From CAYYJM01 sp964471755 (GTDB lineage Bacteria; Planctomycetota; Planctomycetia; Gemmatales; Gemmataceae): DNA of 6,925 nucleotides. Shown here one piece after another: positions 1 to 5,767 of the stretch. Below the pieces are notes generated by a model. That model did not search any database. It saw only the letters and a program-made list of their open reading frames with translations, and was not told where the DNA came from. The position numbers and the translations under genes were made by a program. The stretch covers positions 1-6,925 of the forward strand of contig CAYYJM010000308.1 of assembly GCA_964471755.1 (NCBI GenBank), written 5' to 3'. Position 1 is the first letter of the stretch. Each line of letters opens with the position of its first letter.

Positions 1-218
1 GTGGACTCGACGGCGAGCCCCATCGGACCAGCCGCCGCGTGCGCCTCGCCGAGCGTCGCTATGTTCTCGATTTGCCAGAACAACGGCCCGTCCGGCAATG
101 ACTGCACCTTCTTCTCGGCCAGTGCCTTGATCACCAGTTTCGATTGCGCTGAGGCTCCCGCGGGCGCCAGGCCCACGGCAGCGATCAGCGCGACGCAGTA
201 GATCCACGAACGCTTCAT
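1..218 (-). CDS. Secreted protein, N-terminal part only (cupin-like?)
   Basis: The gene reads leftward from ATG at 218 and runs off the window edge, so only about 72 residues are visible. The N-terminus is a classical signal peptide: MKRSW, a hydrophobic stretch (YCVALIAAVGLAP), then a likely signal peptidase I site at AGASA-Q near residue 22. The mature part begins QSKLVIKALAEKKV and continues with PLFWQIENIATLGEAHAAAG and then GPMGLAVES. This resembles, from memory, small secreted cupin-type proteins of Proteobacteria with a similar 'FWRIE..PTL..A.AAAGPTGL' opening, but the cupin barrel itself lies outside the window, so the family call is tentative. The start is well supported by a consensus GGAGGTGA just upstream. 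It is divergent from the regulator gene at 320, which could control it, though nothing shows this directly. Confidence 0.75.
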   Translation of the reverse strand, partial: MKRSWIYCVALIAAVGLAPAGASAQSKLVIKALAEKKVQSLPDGPLFWQIENIATLGEAHAAAGPMGLAVES

Positions 219-319
219 CGGTCACCTCCATTGGTCGGACATCGGTCGCACTCGCGACCCGAGGGGTGCCATGTCACCAGTTGGTGATGGACAAGTCCCC
301 ACCGATCGATTAGGTTTTG
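219..319. promoter_or_regulatory. Divergent intergenic region with two short palindromes
   Basis: The 101 bp between the two divergent starts must hold promoters for both genes. Two perfect dyads are visible: GGTCGC (244-249) and GCGACC (254-259) with a 4-bp spacer, and TCACCA (274-279) and TGGTGA (282-287) with a 2-bp spacer. Either could be an operator for the winged-helix regulator encoded to the right or for another factor. No convincing -35/-10 pair was identified. The SD for the right-hand gene is only AGG at 312-314. Function is inferred from position and symmetry alone. Confidence 0.4.
222..229 (-). promoter_or_regulatory. Strong Shine-Dalgarno for the secreted-protein gene
   Basis: On the minus strand the sequence reads GGAGGTGA followed by CCG and the ATG at 218. 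This is a near-perfect anti-16S match with GGAGG six bases from the start. It fixes the start codon of the leftmost gene. Confidence 0.8.
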
Positions 320-2107
320 ATGAAGGAACGGCCAGCAGCGGTGTTGCAGCGGACAAAATTCGAGCCCGAGTCACTTGCCACGACGCGCATCGGCGAGTGG
401 CGCATTGCGCCCGACCTGAACCAGATCGCCCGGGGCGCCGAGATCGTGCGACTCGAGCCGAAGGCGATGGCGGTGCTGCTCCGCCTGGCGGGCCGGCCCG
501 GCGAGGTCGTGAGCCGCGACGAGCTGCTGGCCGCTGTGTGGCCCAACGTGATCGTCGGAGACAACGCGCTGACGCAGGTCGTCATCAAGCTGCGCAAGGC
601 GCTCGGCGACACCGTACACGAGCCCCGATACATCCAGGCGATATCGAAGAAGGGCTATCGATTGATCGCCACGGTCGAGTACGAGTTGCAGACACCCGGG
701 CAGGCAGCCGCCGAAATGCCAGCGCAACGGTTGCCACCGAGGCCGGCTCGTGTGGATGCCGATCCGCCGCCAACCGGTCGCGGCATTCGATCGACCCGAG
801 CCGTGTGGGCGATATCCGCGACGCTGGTGTTGACGGCCGCGGCAGGAACCGGCTGGTGGCTGTGGCAGGGGCAAGCAGGCGATGTCGCGTCGAGCGCAAT
901 CGAACCGAGCAGCGTGTCTGGCGATGCGCTGCCACTGGTCAGCGTCGAGCCGTTCGAGGCCGTCGGCACCGAGCCGCGACACGAGCTGATCGCGCGCGGC
1001 ATCACGGCCGATCTGGTCACCGATCTGTCGAAGGTCTCCAACCTGCGGGTCGCCACCGGGGTCGAGCCGCCATCCACGCGTGCAGCGCTGAGGTCCCAGG
1101 CACGCTACGTCCTTTCGGGGTCTGTGCAGGGTGACCACGGGCGCTTGCGCCTGCACGCGCATCTGGCCGATGTGGTTGCCGGTCGGCAACTGTGGTCACA
1201 ACGCTTCGATCGAGACTCTACCGTCCTTTTTGCGGTCCAGGACGGGCTGTTACGCAGCATTCTGTCGGTCCTGCCGGTCAAGGTAAGCGAGGCCGAGACG
1301 CTGCGGCTGCTGGAAGTGTTCCCGATCGTGCCACGCTTCCTGGAACTGGTCGAGCAGGGGCAGATGGCCTACCTGGTCATGGAGTTCATCCGTGGCCAGG
1401 ATCTGCTCAAGCTGATGGAAGGGAACAACAACAAGCCGTTCCCCATGGACCAGGTCATCGCCTGGGGCCAGCAGATCTGCGATGTCTTGCAGTACATGCA
1501 CAACCAGACGCCGCCGCTGGTGCATCGCGATCTGAAGCCGGACAACGTCATGCTGCTGGAGGATCAGAAGACGATCAAGATGATCGACTTCGGCACGGCT
1601 CGCGACCTGGGCCGGACGGCCAAGGAGAAGGCGGCGGCCAAGACGCGCGTCTACACGGAGGGGTACGCACCGCCCGAGCAGATCGTCGGCAAGCCGGAGC
1701 CGCGTAGCGACCTGTTCCTCCTGGCCGGGACGCTGTACCACCTGGCGACGGGCAAGGCACCGGAGGGCTTTCAGACGGCGCGGGAACTGGAAGACGCCCT
1801 GGCCAGCGGCAACGCGACGCTGCCAGCGAGTTACCGCTGGTTCTTCGAGCTGATCCGCATCAACCTGGCCGAGGATGTCAACGAGCGTTACTTCTCCGCC
1901 CAGGAGTTCAAGCAGGATCTGGCCAAGCGTCAGGTGACGACGCAGGTGGCCTGTCCGAAGTGTCAGCAGGTGAACAAGGTCCGAGAGCCGTATTGCAGCA
2001 AGTGCGCCGAGCCGCTAACTCAACCGACGCCAGCCTGCTACCACTGTGGCAAGACGAACCGGATGGGAAGTCGATGCTGCATCCACTGCGGCAACCGGCT
2101 TCGCTGA
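320..2107 (+). CDS. Chimeric frame: CadC-like membrane regulator joined to an N-lobe-less Ser/Thr kinase with zinc ribbons
   Basis: 595 residues from ATG 320 (an in-frame TTG lies at 317). Residues ~25-118 form an OmpR/CadC-type winged helix (EVVSRDELLAAVWP, ALTQVVIKLRKALGD, GYRL). Residues ~161-182 are one membrane segment, then from ~205 a FlgO/TolB-N-like domain as in CadC-type regulators (VSVEPF, YVLSGSVQ, LWSQRFDR). At residues ~324-331 the frame switches to a Hanks-type kinase: AYLVMEF (350-356), HRDLKPDN (402-409), DFG (423-425), an APE-like APPEQ (450-454). Two CxxC zinc ribbons end it (C545/548 with C559/562; C573/576 with C587/590). Catalytic-loop residues are intact, but the Gly-rich loop and the VAIK lysine are absent. 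One membrane segment would also place the kinase outside the cytoplasm. The product as written is therefore unlikely to be an active kinase. The halves are individually clear; whether the fusion exists in a cell is doubtful. Confidence 0.75.
   Translation: MKERPAAVLQRTKFEPESLATTRIGEWRIAPDLNQIARGAEIVRLEPKAMAVLLRLAGRPGEVVSRDELLAAVWPNVIVGDNALTQVVIKLRKALGDTVHEPRYIQAISKKGYRLIATVEYELQTPGQAAAEMPAQRLPPRPARVDADPPPTGRGIRSTRAVWAISATLVLTAAAGTGWWLWQGQAGDVASSAIEPSSVSGDALPLVSVEPFEAVGTEPRHELIARGITADLVTDLSKVSNLRVATGVEPPSTRAALRSQARYVLSGSVQGDHGRLRLHAHLADVVAGRQLWSQRFDRDSTVLFAVQDGLLRSILSVLPVKVSEAETLRLLEVFPIVPRFLELVEQGQMAYLVMEFIRGQDLLKLMEGNNNKPFPMDQVIAWGQQICDVLQYMHNQTPPLVHRDLKPDNVMLLEDQKTIKMIDFGTARDLGRTAKEKAAAKTRVYTEGYAPPEQIVGKPEPRSDLFLLAGTLYHLATGKAPEGFQTARELEDALASGNATLPASYRWFFELIRINLAEDVNERYFSAQEFKQDLAKRQVTTQVACPKCQQVNKVREPYCSKCAEPLTQPTPACYHCGKTNRMGSRCCIHCGNRLR
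1289..1315 (+). other. Junction between regulator-derived and kinase-derived sequence
   Basis: Upstream, residues 314-323 (ILSVLPVKVS) match the end of the first sensory unit of CadC-like regulators, where 'VRLSEAE' followed by an Arg-rich stretch and TPR repeats is usual. Downstream, EVFPIVPRFLEL leads straight into the kinase hinge. The bridging residues EAETLRLL (1289-1312) fit both parents: they resemble the regulator 'SEAE..RL' motif and also the kinase alpha-C helix '..EAETLR.L'. The switch therefore sits in a short stretch of shared sequence, as expected for either recombination or an assembly path change. Arginine CGA codons are frequent to the left, and ATA isoleucine codons occur there; both look scarcer to the right. 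Confidence 0.65.
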
Positions 2108-2115
2108 GATCCCCG

Positions 2116-2135
2116 CCCGGGGTGTCAACCCCGGG
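2116..2135 (+). repeat. GTCA-loop hairpin between the kinase and PP2C genes
   Basis: A perfect 8-bp stem, CCCGGGGT (2116-2123) and ACCCCGGG (2128-2135), closes a GTCA loop (2124-2127). It begins 8 bases after the kinase stop codon and 34 bases before the PP2C start. There is no following T-run, so it is not a canonical intrinsic terminator. It may be a processing or attenuation structure, or a repeat family member like those at 4335, 4377, 4422, 6789 and 6842, which share the loop. Confidence 0.6.
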
Positions 2136-2169
2136 TCCGGCAGAACCTTCAACCCAGGTCGTGAAGTTC

Positions 2170-4323
2170 ATGGCAGCGAACACCCCGGACTCGAACGTCC
2201 CCCCGAATTCCGCCACGCCGGGTCTGGGCGGCATCCCGATGGCTCAGCCGATCGAGATCCCCGCGGACAGTGTGGCGGACGTCCCCCTGGCACTGCCGGT
2301 GGAGTTGCCACCGGATACCGAGGTGCCACTGGCCATGCCGGTGACCCTGATCGAAGCGTCGGAACCCCTCGCCGAGGTGGTCGAGGTGGCCGAGGTCACG
2401 GCGGTCGTCATCAACTGCCCCGTGTGTGGCTCGGCCCGGCGCGGCGAAATGTCCTGCTGCGACGACTGTGGCTACTACTTCACGGCCGCCGACCTGGCCG
2501 CGGCCGGGGACGGAGAGTGCGCCCCAACGACGGCCGATCCGGTCGCCATGCCGACCGCTCGCTTGCAGGATCGCTACGAGTTGACCGAGCGACTCGGCGA
2601 TCGTGGCCTGACCGTGCGGTATCGGGGCCTGGACCACGGCACGACACCGCCGACGCCGATTCTGGTCGTGCAGCAGAGCCAGGCCGCACCGACCGAGGCC
2701 AGCGAGGAGGACGAGTTTCTGCCGACGTTCGATCTGCCCGGCCAGGCTCCGCCAGTGGGCGATCCGGCGACTTCGGGCAGCACCACGCCGCCGGCCGTCT
2801 GGCCCGGCATCGGCTGGGAGGTGGCGTTCCTCGGCCGGGTCGGTGAAGAGCCGCTGGCGGCCGCCCTGCCCCGCCAGCTCGACCGCTTCGAGCAGGACGG
2901 CTCCGAGTATCTCGTGATGGAGCAACCGCAGGGCACGGTCCTGTGGGACGCCTGGGACGATCCGGACGCCAACTGGGAGCGGAAGTTCGGCCATCTGGTG
3001 AAGATCGCCGAGACGATCGCTGCCCTGCACCGGAAGCAGGTGATCTTCGAGGCGTTGCGGCCCGACCTGTGGGTGATCGACGATCACGGCCAGGTCCGGC
3101 TGACCGACCTGGGCGAACTGCTGCCGTTGCCGCTGCCGCTGGACGCTCCGATCCGGGGCCGGCTCTACACGGCTCCGGAGGTGCTGTCCCTCAGTTCGCA
3201 GATCGACGCCCGGGCCGACCTGTTCGGCTTCGGAGCGATGCTCTACGCCTTGCAGGTCGGCCGGGAGCCGACCGAACGCGACTTCGCCCGCCAGGGAGAT
3301 CCGAAGCCGTTCATCCCGCAGTTTCCCGACATCCACCCCGCTCTCGGCCGGCTCATGTCCCGGACCTTCCGCCGGGAAGTCGGCTCACGCTTCCCGACCG
3401 ACGAGGCGGGCAAGCAGGACGCGACCGGCTTCCAGGAACTGATCCACACGCTGACGGCCATGGCGCGGACGTTTGACACGGTTCGGCTGGAGATCGCCAG
3501 CTGGACGACGATCGGCATGATCCGCACCGGCAACGAGGACGGCTTCGCACTGTTGCACGCGACGGAGTGGAGGCAGGACGATCTCGGCGAGCAGGCCCTG
3601 ATTCTGTTGTGCGACGGCATGGGCGGCTACGAGGCCGGCGAGGTGGCCGCCGCCCTGGCGATCCAGGTGCTGCGCCGCGAACTGCTTCAGCATCCGGCCT
3701 TGCGAGCCGTCGCCGGACGGTCGCCGTTCCCGGTCGAACCGCTCGATCCGGTGCCCGAGGCCGGCTACGCACCGCCGGCGATGAACGTGAAAGAGGTCCA
3801 GGAACTGGTCCGCAAGGCGTTGCGCGAGGCGAACAAGGCCATCTACACGGCGTCGCGAGCGCCCGGGGCGAAGCGTCAGGGCATGGGCTGCACGGCCGAG
3901 GTCGTCTTCACCGATGGCCGAAATCTCGTCGTCGGCCATGTCGGCGACAGTCGGACGTACCATCTCAACGAGGGGCGGCTCGTCCAGGTGACGCGCGATC
4001 AGACGCTGGTCAATCGTCTGGTGGAACTCGGCCAGTTGAGCGAGGAGGAGGCCGAGAATCATCCACGGAAGAACGAGTTGCAGCAGGCCCTGGGCGGTCG
4101 GCCGGACGTCGATCCGGCGGTCTACACGAGCGTGTTGCACGCCGGCGACTGGGTGCTGGTCTGCTCCGACGGTGTGACGAACCACGTCGGCGCGAAGGAC
4201 TTGCAGCAGATGCTTCAGCTGGAAGCGGGCTCGGCCGAGACGGCCGCTCGTCGGCTGGTGAATCTGACGAACATCGAGGGGGCGACGGACAACGCCACGG
4301 TGGTCGTCGTGCGCTGCACATGA
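2170..4323 (+). CDS. Zinc ribbon-pseudokinase-PP2C protein phosphatase
   Basis: 717 residues from ATG 2170 (GTG 2161 is an alternative; SD is weak, so the exact start is uncertain). The N-terminus is Pro/acidic with an internal near-repeat, VPLALPVEL and VPLAMPVTL (38-58). A zinc ribbon follows (C83/C86 with C97/C100). Residues ~135-430 are kinase-like (RYEL at 135, LVMEQ at 248, APE at 335-337) but degenerate: the Gly-loop is GDRGLT, the ATP lysine position reads VVQQ (166-169), HRD is replaced by FEA (293-295), and DFG is DLG (313-315). Residues ~445-717 form a complete PP2C domain with NED (455-457), CDGMGG (D482), GDSR (D593), SDG (D667) and DN (707-708), so the metal-binding aspartates are present. 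It should act as a cytoplasmic Ser/Thr phosphatase with the pseudokinase as regulator or scaffold. The upstream kinase is its natural partner. Confidence 0.88.
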   Translation: MAANTPDSNVPPNSATPGLGGIPMAQPIEIPADSVADVPLALPVELPPDTEVPLAMPVTLIEASEPLAEVVEVAEVTAVVINCPVCGSARRGEMSCCDDCGYYFTAADLAAAGDGECAPTTADPVAMPTARLQDRYELTERLGDRGLTVRYRGLDHGTTPPTPILVVQQSQAAPTEASEEDEFLPTFDLPGQAPPVGDPATSGSTTPPAVWPGIGWEVAFLGRVGEEPLAAALPRQLDRFEQDGSEYLVMEQPQGTVLWDAWDDPDANWERKFGHLVKIAETIAALHRKQVIFEALRPDLWVIDDHGQVRLTDLGELLPLPLPLDAPIRGRLYTAPEVLSLSSQIDARADLFGFGAMLYALQVGREPTERDFARQGDPKPFIPQFPDIHPALGRLMSRTFRREVGSRFPTDEAGKQDATGFQELIHTLTAMARTFDTVRLEIASWTTIGMIRTGNEDGFALLHATEWRQDDLGEQALILLCDGMGGYEAGEVAAALAIQVLRRELLQHPALRAVAGRSPFPVEPLDPVPEAGYAPPAMNVKEVQELVRKALREANKAIYTASRAPGAKRQGMGCTAEVVFTDGRNLVVGHVGDSRTYHLNEGRLVQVTRDQTLVNRLVELGQLSEEEAENHPRKNELQQALGGRPDVDPAVYTSVLHAGDWVLVCSDGVTNHVGAKDLQQMLQLEAGSAETAARRLVNLTNIEGATDNATVVVVRCT

Positions 4324-4324
4324 T

Positions 4325-4450
4325 CTGGCGAGCGTGGGGCGTCAGCCCCATGACACTTTCCCGACACGAAGACTCAGCCCCCTGACGGGGGCCGCTCGCC
4401 AGTTACCGACACGAAGACTCAGCCCCCTGACGGGGGCCGCTCGCCAGTTA
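4325..4450. repeat. REP-like hairpin cluster between convergent genes
   Basis: One plus-oriented unit begins with CTGGCGAGCG at 4325 (1 base after the PP2C stop), followed by stem TGGGGC, loop GTCA, stem GCCCCA (4335-4350) and TGAC. Two minus-oriented units follow; on the minus strand each reads CTGGCGAGCG, stem GCCCCC, loop GTCA, stem GGGGGC, TGAG. Their hairpins lie at 4377-4392 and 4422-4437. The flanks and loop are the same in both versions, but the stem has changed on both sides. Together the plus and minus units form an inverted pair, as in REPIN/BIME elements. Each orientation starts 0-1 base after its gene's stop codon. There is no T-tract, so terminator function is uncertain. Confidence 0.8.
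4361..4450. repeat. Perfect 45-bp tandem duplication
   Basis: Bases 4361-4405 and 4406-4450 are identical over all 45 positions. Each copy carries one GTCA-loop hairpin in minus orientation. The last three bases of the second copy (4448-4450) are the TAA stop codon of holB, so the duplication abuts the end of that gene. Perfect identity suggests a recent slippage or unequal-exchange event, or an assembly error in a repeat. Confidence 0.9.
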
Positions 4451-5461
4451 CCCGACGCGCTGCACCCAGGCGTCGAGATACGCCTCCAGCACGAGATCGA
4501 GCTGGATGTAGCGCAGGATCTGCACGTCGGCCTCCAGGGCGCGATCCATCAGACCGGCGATCGCCTCCGGGCCGACCCGACCCGCGAGAGCGTCGAGGGC
4601 CGGGCGGTCTTCTGGGCCGGTTCGGTTCCCTTCGCCGCCGGCCTGAACGCGCAGCACGTCGGAGAGAAAATCGAGCAGCAGCCGCAGCACCAGCCGCGCC
4701 CGCCGGCGGCGTGGCGGAGCCTCGCTTCCGACCTGCGAGCAGAAGTCGATCCACGCTTTCGCCAGGTCCACGCTCTCCACCTTCGATGCAGTCAGACCGG
4801 CCAGGAGGCGGGCACGGAATTCCCACAGGTCCGGGTCGTTGAGAGCCAGAGCGAGGCCGGGACTGCCGCCGGAGATGCGGTGCAGTCGCTCGATCGTGGA
4901 GGCATCGTCGATGCCCTCCGCACGCAGCACGGTGGCGAAGTCCTCCCTGCCCAGCGGGGTGAAGCGGACGACCTGGCAGCGCGACAGGATCGTGCGGAGG
5001 AGCGTCGGCCGGGCGGCGAGCAGAATCTGCAGCGTCTTCGGTGGCGGTTCTTCCAGGGTCTTGAGGAAGGCGTTGCCGGCCTCGGGGTTGAGCCGGTCGG
5101 CGTCCTCGAGGATGAGGACGCGATGGCCGCCGCGCATCGGCTTGAGGCGGAGTTTCTCGGTCGCCTCGCGGATCGGGCCGATGGTGAATTCGTTCTTGTC
5201 CTCTGGCATGGCGATGACGTGCAGATCGGGATGGGTGCCGGCCTCGGCCTGGATGCAGGCGTCGCAGCGCTCACAGGCGACGAGTTGATCGGTCGGCCGA
5301 GCCTCGCAGAGCAGGGCGCGGGCGAGTTCGCGGGCGAAGCGTTTCTTGCCGACGCCGTCGGGGCCGGTGAACAGGTAGGCGTGAGCGAGTCGGTGCTGCC
5401 GCCAGGCGTTCTCGAAGAGGCCGCGCGGGGCGTCGTGGCCGTGGATGGCCTCCCAGCTCAT
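4448..5461 (-). CDS. holB: DNA polymerase III subunit delta'
   Basis: 337 residues from ATG 5461, a normal length for this clamp-loader subunit. Delta' sits with DnaX and delta in the AAA+ complex that loads the beta clamp at replication forks. Visible features: the opening IHGHDAPRGLFENAW; HRLAHAYLFTGPDGVGKK with an intact Walker A (residues 33-39); a zinc site of four cysteines (C52, C63, C66, C69) followed by THPDLHVI; Walker B-like RVLILEDAD (114-122); NAFLKTLEEPP (130-140); and the SRC motif at 160-162. The C-terminal third is helical and less conserved. A longer in-frame start at 5629 exists, but its extra residues read through the palindrome at 5565, and the 5461 start has a good SD. 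DnaX/tau is the main alternative, but the length and the HPDL/zinc layout favour delta'. No tmk lies next to it. It converges with the PP2C gene and ends inside a tandem repeat. Confidence 0.92.
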   Translation of the reverse strand: MSWEAIHGHDAPRGLFENAWRQHRLAHAYLFTGPDGVGKKRFARELARALLCEARPTDQLVACERCDACIQAEAGTHPDLHVIAMPEDKNEFTIGPIREATEKLRLKPMRGGHRVLILEDADRLNPEAGNAFLKTLEEPPPKTLQILLAARPTLLRTILSRCQVVRFTPLGREDFATVLRAEGIDDASTIERLHRISGGSPGLALALNDPDLWEFRARLLAGLTASKVESVDLAKAWIDFCSQVGSEAPPRRRRARLVLRLLLDFLSDVLRVQAGGEGNRTGPEDRPALDALAGRVGPEAIAGLMDRALEADVQILRYIQLDLVLEAYLDAWVQRVG

Positions 5462-5564
5462 GCTCGCCTCCGGGTGAGAATTCGGGTGGCTGGGGATGTT
5501 GTACGAACCGTGGGGTGGTTCGACGAAGGAGGTCCGCCAATCGATCCGTTCGACGGGAGGGCAT
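5462..5564 (-). promoter_or_regulatory. holB upstream region with a short dyad
   Basis: About 100 bp separates the holB start from the long palindrome. It should contain the holB promoter unless holB is read through from the macrodomain gene. A perfect dyad, CGAACC (5504-5509) and GGTTCG (5517-5522) with a 7-bp spacer, lies about 45-60 bases upstream of the start. No convincing -10/-35 pair was found. The assignment rests on position only. Confidence 0.3.
5467..5471 (-). promoter_or_regulatory. Shine-Dalgarno deciding the holB start
   Basis: The minus strand reads GGAGG, then CGAGC, then ATG at 5461, a five-base spacing. It favours this start over the upstream in-frame ATG at 5629. Confidence 0.7.
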
Positions 5565-5767
5565 GTAGGGTGGGCGGGAGCGCCACCGCCACCGAATCCG
5601 CTTCCTGGGCCGGAACAGCGCAGGCCCACCGATGCTCCGACGGGAGCGTAGCGACACCGATCAAGAAAGCTGCGGTGTCGCTGCGCTCCTGAGCGAGGAT
5701 TGGTGGGCCTGCGCTGTTCCGGCCTTCGCGAGCGATTGGGCGTCGGTGGCGCTCCCGCCCACCCTAC
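5565..5767. repeat. 203-bp nested palindrome (MITE/BIME-like element)
   Basis: Three nested arm pairs are visible. The outer arms are perfect over 24 bp (5565-5588 and 5744-5767), beginning GTAGGGTGGGC on the left and ending GCCCACCCTAC on the right. The middle arms are perfect over 23 bp (5608-5630 and 5702-5724). The inner arms match at 16 of 17 positions (5643-5659 and 5673-5689), and the one difference would pair as U-G in a plus-strand transcript. The tip loop is 5660-5672. Short stretches between the pairs have diverged. No transposase-sized frame fits inside, so it would be non-autonomous. The right end contains the stop codon of the macrodomain gene. It explains most of the gap between holB and that gene. 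Confidence 0.85.

Noticed and set aside
1..201. Plus-strand 66-codon frame at the left edge
   Set aside because: It is antisense to the signal-peptide-bearing gene, which has a consensus SD on the minus strand.
1960..2169. Upstream extension of the PP2C frame overlapping the kinase gene
   Set aside because: The extra residues are read out of frame from the zinc-ribbon coding region of the kinase and across the hairpin at 2116-2135, with no SD at 1960. ATG 2170 is preferred.
2149..3336. Minus-strand open frame of 395 codons within the PP2C gene
   Set aside because: High GC gives long antisense frames. The product is Arg/Gly-rich with no motif, and the plus strand encodes zinc-ribbon, kinase-like and PP2C motifs.
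4325..4450. CRISPR array or intrinsic terminator
   Set aside because: The two 45-bp copies are directly adjacent with no spacers, so it is not CRISPR. The hairpins lack a following T-run, so a canonical intrinsic terminator is not supported.
5462..5629. N-terminal extension of holB to ATG 5629
   Set aside because: The additional 56 residues translate part of the long palindrome and are Gly/Pro/Ser-rich. The ATG at 5461 has GGAGG at the right spacing and begins where delta' proteins normally start.
4334..5692. Long plus-strand open frame of 452 codons opposite holB
   Set aside because: It is the antisense of holB plus repeat DNA. Its protein has no recognisable domain and starts with a repeated segment from the 45-bp duplication, while the minus strand gives a clear delta' protein.
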